In this document: positions 1 to 7,992 of the stretch, one piece after another
Layout of the letters: each line of letters opens with the position of its first letter
How positions within the stretch are numbered: position 1 is the stretch's first letter
From: Armatimonadota bacterium
GTDB lineage: Bacteria > Armatimonadota > Chthonomonadetes > Chthonomonadales > Chthonomonadaceae
NCBI GenBank assembly: GCA_026392135.1
Contig: JAPLCR010000545.1
Location: 2,228-22,058, forward strand
Length of the DNA: 19,831 nucleotides
Direction: 5' to 3'
Program-made: the position numbers and the translations under genes
Notes under the pieces: model-generated
Databases searched by the model: none
Told to the model about the DNA's origin: nothing
The model's input: the letters and a program-made list of their open reading frames with translations, nothing else

Positions 1-1506
1 GCTTTGGGACATAGCGGACAATTAACGCTGGACTATCCCTTTCCCGTGCTTCCGCCTTCCACTGTAACTAACCTTCAGATGGAGGCTCCGCAAGGCTACA
101 AGGGGCTACACGCGTTTCATAAATATTGGGGCAAAAAGCCGATAGAATCGTTAGCCGTTATGATAGAGAGGCTGACGGAATCTAACGATATAGTCATTGA
201 CCCCTTCGTAGGCTCTGGCTTTGTCGGGCGGGAAGCCGTCTTGCGAAACCGCCGTTTTATCGGGGTAGACATCAATCCCATCGCGGTGGAGTTGTCGCGC
301 CTTATACTCGATTTGCCAGACCCCAATCTGCTTAGGTCGGCGGCACTAGATATAGAATCCAGAGTGCGAGAGTCTATCAATAACACCTATAGCATGGCGG
401 AAGGGGGTACAGCGACTCACTATCTATGGAAGGGAGAAACGCTACAATCTGTTTGGACGACGGCACTAGGCAAACGAGGAAGACAGGAGCGTCAACCGAA
501 TCCTTACGATGAAGGGCGGGTGATAGAATATGAAAATTATGTCTTTCAATACCCGCGCCCACTACGGCTATTTCATAATTCGCGTATTAACACGTCTGAA
601 AGCATCACTCTTGACGCTCTTTTCACAGGACGCGCCCGACACAATATAGATTTGTTGCTTCACGCGATTTCCCTGCAACCTACGGACGTTCAGAATACGC
701 TCAAATTAGCACTCACCTCCGCTTCCGGTCAGATGTCACGTATGGTCTTCGCGATAACGGGACGCGGTAAAATGTCTGGCGTTGTATCGGAGAAAGTGGA
801 GGTAGGGAGTTGGGTTATCGGATATTGGAGACCTGAATTGCATTTCGAGGTAAATGTATGGAATTGCTTTCAACACCGTGTTTCGGTAATGCTAAAAGCC
901 CTGAACAGCCTTTCTGCCAAGGAAAGAAAGTATCCTACAGGGACGCTTAGCGACGTACTAAACAGCGATGCACAAGCCGCAATTCTGGAAGCGAACGCGA
1001 AGGAAGTTCTATCGGCTATGCCCTCCGAAAGTGCTTCGCTCATTATCACCGACCCTCCTCACGGCGACAGGATACCCTATCTGGAACTAAGCGAGATGTG
1101 GAACGCACTACTCGGTAAAGCCCCCGCCTTGGAGAGTGAAATCGTGGTTTCCAATGCGCGAGGCAGAGGCAAATCGAAATCGGTGTACTCGGAGGATATG
1201 CGCGTGGTTTTACAACAAGCGGGTAGAGTCTTGAAGTCGGGTAAGTTCCTCGCCGTGCTTTTCAATGCGCGAGATAGCGCCAGTTGGGAGGCTCTCTCTT
1301 GCGAGGCTTTGGCGTTGTCAAGCCTCTGCTATAAGGGGAGTTTCCCCCTTCACTACTCCGCGAACTCCGTCGTGCAAGATAACCGCAAAGGCGGGCTGAA
1401 AACGGACTTCGTGTTACTCTATCAGAAGAGCGGCGGCGCGGCGGATACTTTCGACGCTATGTTGCAGGACTTACCAGGTTGGTCTGAACGATTCCCCACG
1501 CTTTAG
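1..1506 (+). CDS. DNA methyltransferase (N6-adenine/N4-cytosine type), 5' end possibly cut
   Basis: Probable S-adenosylmethionine-dependent DNA methyltransferase, likely the modification half of a restriction-modification system. Seen, numbering from the TTG at position 4: an HKYWGKKP segment at residues 39-46, SAM-binding motif I DPFVGSG at 66-72 followed by the acidic strand end GVDINP, and catalytic motif IV TDPPHGD at 349-355, where the usual aromatic residue after DPP is His. Motif I precedes motif IV, and about 275 residues lie between them; this stretch may hold the target-recognition region. The reading frame is open to the window edge, so the true start may lie upstream; the TTG has no visible ribosome binding site here. 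The stop overlaps the AGGAGG that serves the next gene, which starts 10 nt later, so the two are very probably co-transcribed. The methylase fold is confident; base and target specificity cannot be read from sequence. Confidence 0.82.
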   Translation, partial: ALGHSGQLTLDYPFPVLPPSTVTNLQMEAPQGYKGLHAFHKYWGKKPIESLAVMIERLTESNDIVIDPFVGSGFVGREAVLRNRRFIGVDINPIAVELSRLILDLPDPNLLRSAALDIESRVRESINNTYSMAEGGTATHYLWKGETLQSVWTTALGKRGRQERQPNPYDEGRVIEYENYVFQYPRPLRLFHNSRINTSESITLDALFTGRARHNIDLLLHAISLQPTDVQNTLKLALTSASGQMSRMVFAITGRGKMSGVVSEKVEVGSWVIGYWRPELHFEVNVWNCFQHRVSVMLKALNSLSAKERKYPTGTLSDVLNSDAQAAILEANAKEVLSAMPSESASLIITDPPHGDRIPYLELSEMWNALLGKAPALESEIVVSNARGRGKSKSVYSEDMRVVLQQAGRVLKSGKFLAVLFNARDSASWEALSCEALALSSLCYKGSFPLHYSANSVVQDNRKGGLKTDFVLLYQKSGGAADTFDAMLQDLPGWSERFPTL

Positions 1507-1516
1507 GAGGTTTGTA

Positions 1517-2635
1517 ATGACAGCGCGAACCCTAGAAGATTTTGAGCGTTATGAGAGAGAATACAACCAACCTGATTGCGACATGAACCTCCTGGTAAGT
1601 GAAGAGAACGGTCTCTTTTATCTTACCCTACGCTCATTAGCCAGAAGCGAGTATTTGCAGTATGTAGCGCAAAATGAGAGCATTGACACCCAAAACATAA
1701 CAACAATAAAGGGACTACTGCCCCTGCTATACACCTCGACGCTAACTTTGGATACACTTCGGCAAGCGATACGCGCACTCTATACTGTGGAAAGAGCCGA
1801 ACGCCAAACAGAAGAGCCGGCATTACTTGCCGAACTTCTGAAACTGCGTGTCTTTGACTGGGGCGGCATCCATCAGAACGACATCAATCGCTATCTTGTG
1901 GATAGATACGTGAAGCCAATCAAGAACTATGATACCCTTGTAAACAAAATAGAAACTGAAGCGATACAAAGCCTCAAAGGGTTCGTTCTCTGTTCGTGGT
2001 ATAACAACTGGACATCTATCCTCATCGAAGATATTTTCAAAGACCACTCTCGCGTGGCACCGACAGTCGGTAAAATCAAGCAGGTGGACTTTTTTATCGG
2101 CGACACTCCCTTCGACCTTAAAGTGACTTACTTCCCCGCAGGTTTTCTTAAAGAGGAGCGAAGGCGCAGAGGGATAAGCCCTATAGACGAACTTGCCGAA
2201 CTAAAGAAACTCTGTAAGCAGTTCGATATTCCGGTGGACAGTACACGCCCCGACCCCGATTTGAAGGTAGACATAACTACTGCCCTCTCGGAACATCCTG
2301 AAACCGAAGTTCAAGAGGCTTATAACGCATTTGTATCTACAAGGCGGAGTATTATTGACGAGAGTGTTTCCAACCCCCGCCCCCTGCTCACATGGCTTTA
2401 TGAGAATCAAGGGATGCAACGCTTCGACACAAGTAACAGGCTCTTTCTTGTCCTCATTGATAGGGCGAACCTTGAGGAGAGTTGGAAACTCAAGCGCAAC
2501 TATAGCCTTCTCACGAGAGAGATTAACACCTACCTCAATACGCGCTCTTTTTCACCGCAAAACTTATTACTAACATGGTCTGTAGGCACTCGTTCGTTTG
2601 AGAGTTACGCCGACGTTCTATTCATTTTAAGATAA
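1517..2635 (+). CDS. Putative restriction endonuclease, PD-(D/E)XK type
   Basis: I do not recognise a named family by overall sequence, but the middle of the 372-residue protein has a plausible PD-(D/E)XK nuclease core: Glu171 in a helix (LIEDIF), Asp191 in the strand VDFFIG, and Asp200-x-Lys202 in FDLKVTYF. The spacing of a short hairpin between the Asp strand and the D-x-K strand fits the fold. The N-terminal 150 residues are helical, charged and without a clear motif; the C-terminal part contains no recognisable domain. No signal peptide or membrane segment is present, so the protein is cytoplasmic. The ATG is preceded by AGGAGG at 1505-1510 overlapping the methylase stop codon, which implies coupled expression. 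Context beside a DNA methylase makes cognate restriction enzyme the best inference; a nickase or a nuclease subunit working with the downstream helicase is an alternative. Confidence 0.6.
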   Translation: MTARTLEDFERYEREYNQPDCDMNLLVSEENGLFYLTLRSLARSEYLQYVAQNESIDTQNITTIKGLLPLLYTSTLTLDTLRQAIRALYTVERAERQTEEPALLAELLKLRVFDWGGIHQNDINRYLVDRYVKPIKNYDTLVNKIETEAIQSLKGFVLCSWYNNWTSILIEDIFKDHSRVAPTVGKIKQVDFFIGDTPFDLKVTYFPAGFLKEERRRRGISPIDELAELKKLCKQFDIPVDSTRPDPDLKVDITTALSEHPETEVQEAYNAFVSTRRSIIDESVSNPRPLLTWLYENQGMQRFDTSNRLFLVLIDRANLEESWKLKRNYSLLTREINTYLNTRSFSPQNLLLTWSVGTRSFESYADVLFILR

Positions 2636-2663
2636 TCGCCCACTACTTGGAGACATCGCCCGA

Positions 2664-4460
2664 ATGTACAATCCGCAAAACCCCCTCATCGTTCAGTCCG
2701 ACAGCACCGCGCTCTTAGAGGTGGACAACCCGCTCTACGAGGCGTGCCGCGACAAACTCGCCGCCTTCTGCGAACTCGTCAAAAGCCCGGAGCATATCCA
2801 CACCTACCGAATCACCACCCTCTCGCTCTGGAATGCACGCTCTGCGGGGATGGACGCGAAGGAGATGATAGCCGTTCTCAATGACTATAGCAAATACGAC
2901 ATACCCGGCAATATCCTCCACGACATCAACGAATATGTAGGACGATATGGAAAGTTAAAACTCTATCAGGAAGACGACCGTCTCCTGCTTCGTGCGGAAG
3001 ACAATATCCTCATGACTGAGGTACGCCACACCAAGACCGTGCAGAAATACCTGCTAGACCTCGTGGATGCGCGAACGGTAGAGGTTCCCCTGCTAGAGCG
3101 CGGACGGCTCAAACAGGCACTCCTCAAGGTCGGCTTCCCCGTAGAAGATCTTGCTGGATACACAGACGGCGGACACATGGAACTTAGTCTCCGCGAAGTG
3201 ACCAGAGCGGGCAAACCCTTTATGCCGCGTGCCTATCAAGAGGATGCCGTTGCACACTTTTGGGCAAGCGGATCCGTGTCGGGAGGCAGCGGCGTGCTTG
3301 TACTGCCCTGCGGCGCGGGCAAAACTGTGATTGCGCTACAGACTATGGCACGAGCGCAGATGTTCACTCTCATCATCGTTACGAGCGTCACCGCGCTTCA
3401 CCAGTGGCGCGATGAAATACTCGACAAAACAACAGCGACCCCCGATATGGTTGGCGAGTATAGCGGCGACAAAAAAGAGATCCGCCCAATAACCATAGCC
3501 ACCTATCAAGTGCTTACCTCTTGGAGAGACCCCGCAAAGGCGAAAAAGACGAAGGTAGGCAAAAAGTCGCAACTCGATAAAGAGTTGGAGGAGATAGCCG
3601 AAGAGGAGGGAACCGCCCCCCTCCAAGAGGCGATAAAAACACCCCGCGGTGCAGAAGGGTATCAGAACCTTGAGCTGTTCAACCGTCAGGATTGGGGCTT
3701 AATTGTCTATGATGAAGTCCACCTCCTACCTGCCCCCGTCTTCCGTATCGCCGCCGAAATTCAGGCAAAACGACGGTTAGGCTTGACTGCAACTCTTGTA
3801 CGTGAAGATGGGCGCGAAGACGATGTATTCTCGCTGATAGGTCCCAAAAAGGCGGACATTCCTTGGAAAGTACTAGAGAAACAGGGCTGGATAGCGACTG
3901 CCACCTGTACAGAGGTGCGTATCTCCCTTGCAGACACGAACAAGTTAGAGTACGCCATTGCCGAAGCACGCGACAAATTCCGTATCGCCTCCATCAACCC
4001 CGTTAAAGAGCAGGTTATTCGCGTTCTGCTAGAGCGGCACAAAGAGGACAACGTGCTGATTATTGGGCAGTATATCGAGCAGTTGGAGGCACTGCAAGTC
4101 ACGTTCGGTGCCCCTATTATCACAGGCAAAACGCCCCAGAAAGAGCGCGACAAGACCTATGCGGCATTCAAAAAAGGCGACATCAAAGTTCTTATTGTAA
4201 GCAAGGTCGCCAACTTCTCCATTGATCTCCCTGATGCAAATGTAGCGATACAGGTGAGCGGAACCTTCGGATCAAGACAGGAGGAGGCGCAACGGCTGGG
4301 GCGCGTTCTGCGCCCGAAAGCAGAGGGCATTCTGGCGCACTTCTACTCTATCGTCACCCGTGAGACCCGCGATCAGGAGTTCGCTGCACACCGCCAACTC
4401 TTCCTGACCGAGCATGGCTACCGCTACGAAATTGTGGACGCAGAGACGATGATGGCGTGA
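2664..4460 (+). CDS. XPB/Rad25-type superfamily 2 DNA helicase
   Basis: ATP-dependent DNA helicase/translocase of the bacterial XPB family. Seen in 598 residues: an N-terminal damage-recognition-like region (about 40-185), Walker A PCGAGKT at 215-221, Walker B DEVH at 350-353, motif III TAT at 375-377 directly followed by the XPB hallmark RED (380-382), the family segment around LIGPKKADIPWKVLEKQGWI (391-410), and motif VI QRLGRVLR at 543-550. Between the first helicase strands and the DEVH box sits a lysine/glutamate-rich insertion (about 288-332) that looks like a flexible or coiled-coil element. The gene starts 28 nt after the endonuclease with TTGGAGA as a Shine-Dalgarno about 10 nt ahead. 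It could be a housekeeping repair gene that happens to follow the restriction genes, or a working part of that system. A perfect hairpin follows the stop. Confidence 0.88.
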   Translation: MYNPQNPLIVQSDSTALLEVDNPLYEACRDKLAAFCELVKSPEHIHTYRITTLSLWNARSAGMDAKEMIAVLNDYSKYDIPGNILHDINEYVGRYGKLKLYQEDDRLLLRAEDNILMTEVRHTKTVQKYLLDLVDARTVEVPLLERGRLKQALLKVGFPVEDLAGYTDGGHMELSLREVTRAGKPFMPRAYQEDAVAHFWASGSVSGGSGVLVLPCGAGKTVIALQTMARAQMFTLIIVTSVTALHQWRDEILDKTTATPDMVGEYSGDKKEIRPITIATYQVLTSWRDPAKAKKTKVGKKSQLDKELEEIAEEEGTAPLQEAIKTPRGAEGYQNLELFNRQDWGLIVYDEVHLLPAPVFRIAAEIQAKRRLGLTATLVREDGREDDVFSLIGPKKADIPWKVLEKQGWIATATCTEVRISLADTNKLEYAIAEARDKFRIASINPVKEQVIRVLLERHKEDNVLIIGQYIEQLEALQVTFGAPIITGKTPQKERDKTYAAFKKGDIKVLIVSKVANFSIDLPDANVAIQVSGTFGSRQEEAQRLGRVLRPKAEGILAHFYSIVTRETRDQEFAAHRQLFLTEHGYRYEIVDAETMMA

Positions 4461-4472
4461 GGGTACACCTGC

Positions 4473-4513
4473 ATAGCTACCCCTCACTTAATACTAGAGT
4501 GAGGGGTAGCTAT
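4473..4513. terminator. Perfect 16-bp hairpin between convergent genes
   Basis: The arm at 4473-4488 is exactly complementary to 4498-4513, with a 9-nt loop. It starts 12 nt after the helicase stop and lies 28 nt beyond the end of hisG on the other strand, so it could end transcription from both sides. Neither strand has a T-run after the stem; on the plus strand a short A-run follows instead. It is therefore a U-less terminator candidate or a transcript-stabilising structure rather than a classical intrinsic terminator. Confidence 0.65.
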
Positions 4514-4541
4514 AAAAACCTATTCGCCGTTCAGAGCTTTC

Positions 4542-5420
4542 TTAGTAGATGACCTTATTGAGAGGGTACTCGACGATACCCTCTGCCCCTTTGCGCTTGA
4601 GGTTTGGTAGTAGATCACGCACCGTCTTCTCCTCAACAATAATCTCAAGAGCGACCCAGTCTCCGTTGGATAGAGGAGAGATTGTGGGGTTGCGTAGTGC
4701 AGGTAGTAGAGCCTGTATCTCCGCAAGTTTTTCACGCGGAACATTCATCTTCAAGCCGACCAGCCTCTCCGCATGAAGCGCACCTTCCAATAGAAGTGCC
4801 ATGTCTTCCAGTTTCTGGTGCTTCCACTCCGTCGCCCATGCGCTATGGTTTACAATGAGCCGCGTAGTAGAGATGGTCAGCACCTCAACGATTTTCAGAT
4901 TGTGCGCTCTCAGGCTGCTCCCCGTCTCCGTATTCACCACAATCGCGTCCACCAGCTCAGGAACCTTCACCTCACACGCCCCCCACGAAAACTCCACCTG
5001 TGCCAGAACACCATGCTTCTCCAGATAACGCTCGGTAAGGCGCACATACTCCGTCGCAATACGCTTACCCTGTAGATCTTTAATAGATTGAATACCCGAA
5101 TCGTTGGGCGCAGCAAGCACTACGCGAATCGGATTGCGTGTCACCTTCGAGTAGGTCAATTCACAGACCTCTACCACATCGGAGCCGTTGTCCTCTACCC
5201 AGTCCTTGCCAGTCAGCCCTGCATCCAGAATACCCTGTTCTACGTAGCGCGGTATCTCTTGCGGGCGTAGCAGGAGCGGCTCCAGTTCGAGGTCATCGCA
5301 CGTGGGATGGTAGGAGCGTCCACTGCTCATACGAAAATCCCAGCCCGCTCGCTTAAAGAGGGCAAAAGTAGACTCTTGCAGGCTCCCTTTGGGGATACCC
5401 AGTCGTAATTTTCCGTTCAA
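4542..5420 (-). CDS. hisG: ATP phosphoribosyltransferase, long form
   Basis: Catalyses the first step of histidine synthesis, joining ATP and PRPP to give phosphoribosyl-ATP in the cytoplasm. The 292-residue length and the C-terminal domain (about 220-292) mark the long, HisZ-independent form with an ACT-like regulatory domain for histidine feedback. Family segments visible are LRLGIPKGSLQ at the N-terminus (residues 5-15), LDAGLTGKDW at 65-74, and the PRPP-binding region GACEVKVPELVDAIVVNTET at 147-166. The chosen start is a TTG at 5420; the nearby upstream ATG is in another frame and meets a stop at once. The Shine-Dalgarno is only a purine-rich GAGAAGAAG, so expression may be weak or depend on context. 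No other his gene lies within the window, so hisG stands alone here, convergent with the helicase gene. Confidence 0.93.
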   Translation of the reverse strand: MNGKLRLGIPKGSLQESTFALFKRAGWDFRMSSGRSYHPTCDDLELEPLLLRPQEIPRYVEQGILDAGLTGKDWVEDNGSDVVEVCELTYSKVTRNPIRVVLAAPNDSGIQSIKDLQGKRIATEYVRLTERYLEKHGVLAQVEFSWGACEVKVPELVDAIVVNTETGSSLRAHNLKIVEVLTISTTRLIVNHSAWATEWKHQKLEDMALLLEGALHAERLVGLKMNVPREKLAEIQALLPALRNPTISPLSNGDWVALEIIVEEKTVRDLLPNLKRKGAEGIVEYPLNKVIY

Positions 5421-5703
5421 AATCTTCTTCTCATCCTTCCATCGTTCGCCCTCACCTCATTGGGGAGAGTCCTATTTTCGTTCTACCCTCTGATTCTACC
5501 CCGATTCTGCGTCAGTAGGAAGAAAAGTACAAAGAGAGAAGTGAGGTTCCGTAGAAATTGGATATGGTGCTTGCCCTCCGCCAAGAAGAGGTGTCCCGTA
5601 GTACACAGTAGAACTTGCACCCACTTGCTTGTGCGTGTACGTGAGGGCACTCCCTACTCCGGTATACGTGTACTGCATCTGCACATATAGTAGCGTTCCC
5701 GCA
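5421..5703. other. Intergenic stretch upstream of hisG
   Basis: No gene can be supported here with confidence. The minus strand has an open frame of 62 codons (5684 to 5496, GTG start) whose translation is rich in Tyr, Thr and Gly (for example YTYTGVGSALTYTHK), but it has no Shine-Dalgarno and matches nothing I recognise. The sequence has several GTAC palindromes, at 5528, 5600, 5637 and 5669. A TAGAAT hexamer on the minus strand near 5490 is a weak -10 candidate for hisG without a good -35. The leader of hisG must lie in this region. Confidence 0.4.
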
Positions 5704-6186
5704 CTATTCAGGGCGATTTTGTTGCGGTGACACTGTCCTTTGCCACTTTACCCGTCTCCGCGCCGTGCTAGCCTCAGGATTGCCTCCATAAGTTTCTAAC
5801 ATCTCACAGATGAGCGTATGCCCATTGTCTGCTGCCAAGTAAAAAACATCTTCCTCAGCATCATTGAACACCGTTGGATCTGCTCCAGCATCCAGTAACA
5901 TCTCGGCTATTTCAAAATGCCCTCGGTCTGCGGCACACATAAGTGCTGTTTCATTGAATCCAGATAGTCCATTGACATTTACCCCTCTTTGAAGCAAGAG
6001 CTTTACCATCTCCAGATGCCCTTCATCGGCAGCATACATTAAAGGTGTCCAACCATCTTTGTCAGGGGCATCAATAGCAGCATCAGGAAATTGGCTAAAA
6101 AACTCCTTTACAAGCTCTAGGTTGCCCTGCTCCACCATTTGGTGCAGTGCTTGGATTGGTAAAGCAGGTGTGTTTTTGTCCATCAT
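5704..6186 (-). CDS. Small ankyrin-repeat protein
   Basis: A 160-residue soluble protein made almost wholly of ankyrin repeats, which act as protein-binding scaffolds. Two repeats are near consensus: DGWTPLMYAADEGHLEMVKLLLQ from about residue 44, and a second beginning ETALMCAADRGHFEIAEMLLDAGAD from about residue 78. They are flanked by a more degenerate N-terminal repeat (about 10-40) and a C-terminal one (about 110-140, DVFYLAADNGHTLICEMLETYGG). A short basic tail (RRRVKWQR) follows. There is no signal peptide or membrane segment, unlike the two ankyrin proteins encoded further on. Translation could begin at either of the two adjacent ATG codons (6186 or 6183). The gene is monocistronic by spacing. 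A promoter candidate lies about 120 nt upstream with an inverted repeat in the leader. The binding partner is unknown. Confidence 0.85.
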   Translation of the reverse strand: MMDKNTPALPIQALHQMVEQGNLELVKEFFSQFPDAAIDAPDKDGWTPLMYAADEGHLEMVKLLLQRGVNVNGLSGFNETALMCAADRGHFEIAEMLLDAGADPTVFNDAEEDVFYLAADNGHTLICEMLETYGGNPEASTARRRVKWQRTVSPQQNRPE

Positions 6187-6215
6187 AGAGCCTTCTATTA
6201 CGACAGGGCTTTCAC

Positions 6216-6261
6216 TTCGAGATAGGGATGTTGCTATTTTCAGGTCATTCGCTATCTCGAA
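6216..6261. repeat. 10-bp perfect inverted repeat in ankyrin-gene leader
   Basis: The sequence at 6216-6225 (TTCGAGATAG) is exactly complementary to 6252-6261, separated by 26 nt. It lies 30-75 nt upstream of the minus-strand ankyrin gene and downstream of its predicted promoter, so it would be in the mRNA leader. It could form a hairpin or be an operator. Function is unknown. Confidence 0.45.
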
Positions 6262-6308
6262 AGCACAGGCTATCGAAAGACCCCAAAATAGTCGTAAAAG
6301 TAGATTCC

Positions 6309-6337
6309 TTATAGTTTTGGAAACCGCGTCTCATCAA
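6309..6337 (-). promoter_or_regulatory. Predicted sigma-70-type promoter for the ankyrin gene
   Basis: On the minus strand, TTGATG (-35, 6337-6332), a 17-nt spacer and CTATAA (-10, 6314-6309) fit the housekeeping consensus with optimal spacing. Transcription would begin near 6302 and give a leader of about 115 nt containing the inverted repeat. This is by eye only. Confidence 0.45.
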
Positions 6338-6501
6338 CATTAAGCATCTTTATCTTACCCAACCTCTCGCCAATAATAGGGAGTTACCGCCATTTCTTGA
6401 ACTATGCAGGAAAGCGGTGCTTTGATAGCGAATAATGGGCGAAACGAAAGTAGCAGTGAGCGCGTCTAAAGGGAATACCCCTTAGGAGGAGGAGAAGCAG
6501 A

Positions 6502-7935
6502 ATGCGTCAGATGGCATCCACCTATCGCATTGTATGGAGCGGACTTATGGGAGTCGCTGTAGTGGCGTTCCTACTAGGAACACCTCTCTCCGCCCAAGCC
6601 CAGGAGAAACAGAAAGACCGCTCGGCGGGCAAAACTGCTCTGCTCAACCTCCAAGATGCCTTCAGCGAAGTCGCAGACACCCTTGAACCCGCAGTGGTTA
6701 CTATCCTCAGCCATAAGGCAAACAAAAACGGCGACAAAGGAGAGAATGCCCCTGTAGGGCGCGGTCTGCGCCGTTCGCAAGGCACAGGCTCCGGCGTGAT
6801 AATTCGCGCTGACGGCTGGATACTTACCAACGAACACGTCACAGGAAACGCAGAGAAGGTCACCGTTCGGATGAACGACGGGCGCGAATATACAGGGCGT
6901 GTGTTAGGCGATACGCGCAGCGACCTTGCTCTCGTCAAAATCGAAGACCCCAAGCCCTTTCCCTTCGCCAAATTAGGCGATTCAGACAAGGTAAAAATAG
7001 GACACTGGGCTATCGCCGTAGGCAGTCCCTACCGCTACGAGGGCAGTTTCTCAGTAGGAGTTATCAGCTACCTCTACCGCCGTCAAGACATCGCCGACCC
7101 CACCGTACCAAGTGGTTACCGCCTCTACCCACAGATGTTTCAAACCGACGCAACTATCAATCCCGGTAACTCAGGAGGACCTCTCTGTAATATCGAGGGC
7201 GAGGTTATTGCCATCAACACCGCCATTGAGAGCGACGGCGGAGGCAGCATCGGAATAGGCTTCGCTATCCCTGTCAACACCGCGAAATATGTAATTAGCC
7301 AACTTCTTGAGACGGGAAAAGTGCGCTACGGCTATCTTGGAGTAGAGATGAGTAACCCTCTCATTCACCTTGCCAGCACAGCAAGCATAGAGAGGGGTGC
7401 CTATATCGACACCGTTCAAGATGGAACTCCCGCCTCTCGTGCAGGCATCAAGCCCGGAGATGTCGTCTTAACCATCAACGAGCGCAGTCTCAAAAACGAT
7501 TTTGATTTCCGTATTGCCATAGCCCACACGCGACCAGGAACCGTCATTGAAATGACCGCCATGCGGAACGGGCAAAGAGTGCAGATGAAAGCGACCCTCG
7601 GCGATCTTGAAGAGATGACCAAACCCCGCCGCAACGAAGACGTGCTGGCGCGTCTCGGCTTAGATGTCCAAGCACTTACCCCAGATATTGCAGAACGAGT
7701 AAAGGTCTCCCCAAAACTCAAAGGAGTCTATATTCGCTCCGTCTCCGCAGGCTCCCCCGCCTCCGATAACTCCGACTTAGAAGAAGGCTCCATCATTATT
7801 CAAGTAAACGATGTGGAGACTCCTAGTGTCAAGTCCCTACGTGAAGCCCTCTCGCGATTCAAGTTGGGTGAAAGAGTAACCCTCACCGTCATGGCACGGC
7901 ACGAGAAAAAGACACTCACACTAACGATAGAGTAG
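6502..7935 (+). CDS. HtrA/Deg-family serine protease, exported, two PDZ domains
   Basis: Envelope quality-control protease/chaperone of the trypsin-like S1C family. Residues 1-33 form a signal peptide (hydrophobic core near 15-27, AQA cleavage site), so the enzyme acts outside the cytoplasmic membrane. The catalytic triad is visible: His112 in TNEHV, Asp141 in SDLALVKI and Ser224 in GNSGGPL. A first PDZ domain spans about 276-375 and a second about 380-477, giving a DegP/DegQ-like layout; 477 residues is typical. The usual residue between Asn and His in the TNxHV motif is Glu here. Just before the SQGTGSGVI strand is a lysine- and glycine-rich linker (about 71-92). The start is fixed by a strong AGGAGGAGGAG at 6485-6495, six bases before the ATG. 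It stands alone. Control by the neighbouring ECF sigma factor is possible, but no matching promoter was found. Confidence 0.94.
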   Translation: MRQMASTYRIVWSGLMGVAVVAFLLGTPLSAQAQEKQKDRSAGKTALLNLQDAFSEVADTLEPAVVTILSHKANKNGDKGENAPVGRGLRRSQGTGSGVIIRADGWILTNEHVTGNAEKVTVRMNDGREYTGRVLGDTRSDLALVKIEDPKPFPFAKLGDSDKVKIGHWAIAVGSPYRYEGSFSVGVISYLYRRQDIADPTVPSGYRLYPQMFQTDATINPGNSGGPLCNIEGEVIAINTAIESDGGGSIGIGFAIPVNTAKYVISQLLETGKVRYGYLGVEMSNPLIHLASTASIERGAYIDTVQDGTPASRAGIKPGDVVLTINERSLKNDFDFRIAIAHTRPGTVIEMTAMRNGQRVQMKATLGDLEEMTKPRRNEDVLARLGLDVQALTPDIAERVKVSPKLKGVYIRSVSAGSPASDNSDLEEGSIIIQVNDVETPSVKSLREALSRFKLGERVTLTVMARHEKKTLTLTIE

Positions 7936-7958
7936 GCTTATCGCATAGACTACTCGTA

Positions 7959-7992
7959 GCTCGGACTCACGCTGATGAGCGTCAGGCTGAGC
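7959..7992 (+). terminator. Imperfect hairpin downstream of htrA-type gene
   Basis: An outer stem GCTCGG (7959-7964) pairs with the end of GGCTGAGC (7985-7992, one G-T pair), and an inner stem ACGCT (7969-7973) pairs with AGCGT (7978-7982) around a 4-nt loop. It starts 24 nt after the stop codon and has no T-run, so it is only a weak terminator candidate. Confidence 0.3.

Larger units (their letters stand above)
6187..6501. other. Divergent intergenic region between ankyrin and htrA genes
   Basis: This 315-base region separates two divergent genes and holds no credible gene. It contains a fair minus-strand promoter (6309-6337) and an inverted repeat (6216-6225 with 6252-6261), both listed separately. 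For the plus strand there is a weak promoter candidate, TTGAAC at 6397-6402 with an 18-nt spacer and TTTGAT at 6421-6426. The purine-rich ribosome binding site of the protease gene lies at 6485-6495. The decamer at 6247-6256 recurs inverted at 6424-6433, possibly by chance. Confidence 0.5.

Noticed and set aside
3761..4153. Minus-strand open frame of 130 codons inside the helicase gene
   Set aside because: It is antisense to conserved helicase motifs and has a Ser/Arg-rich composition typical of shadow frames.
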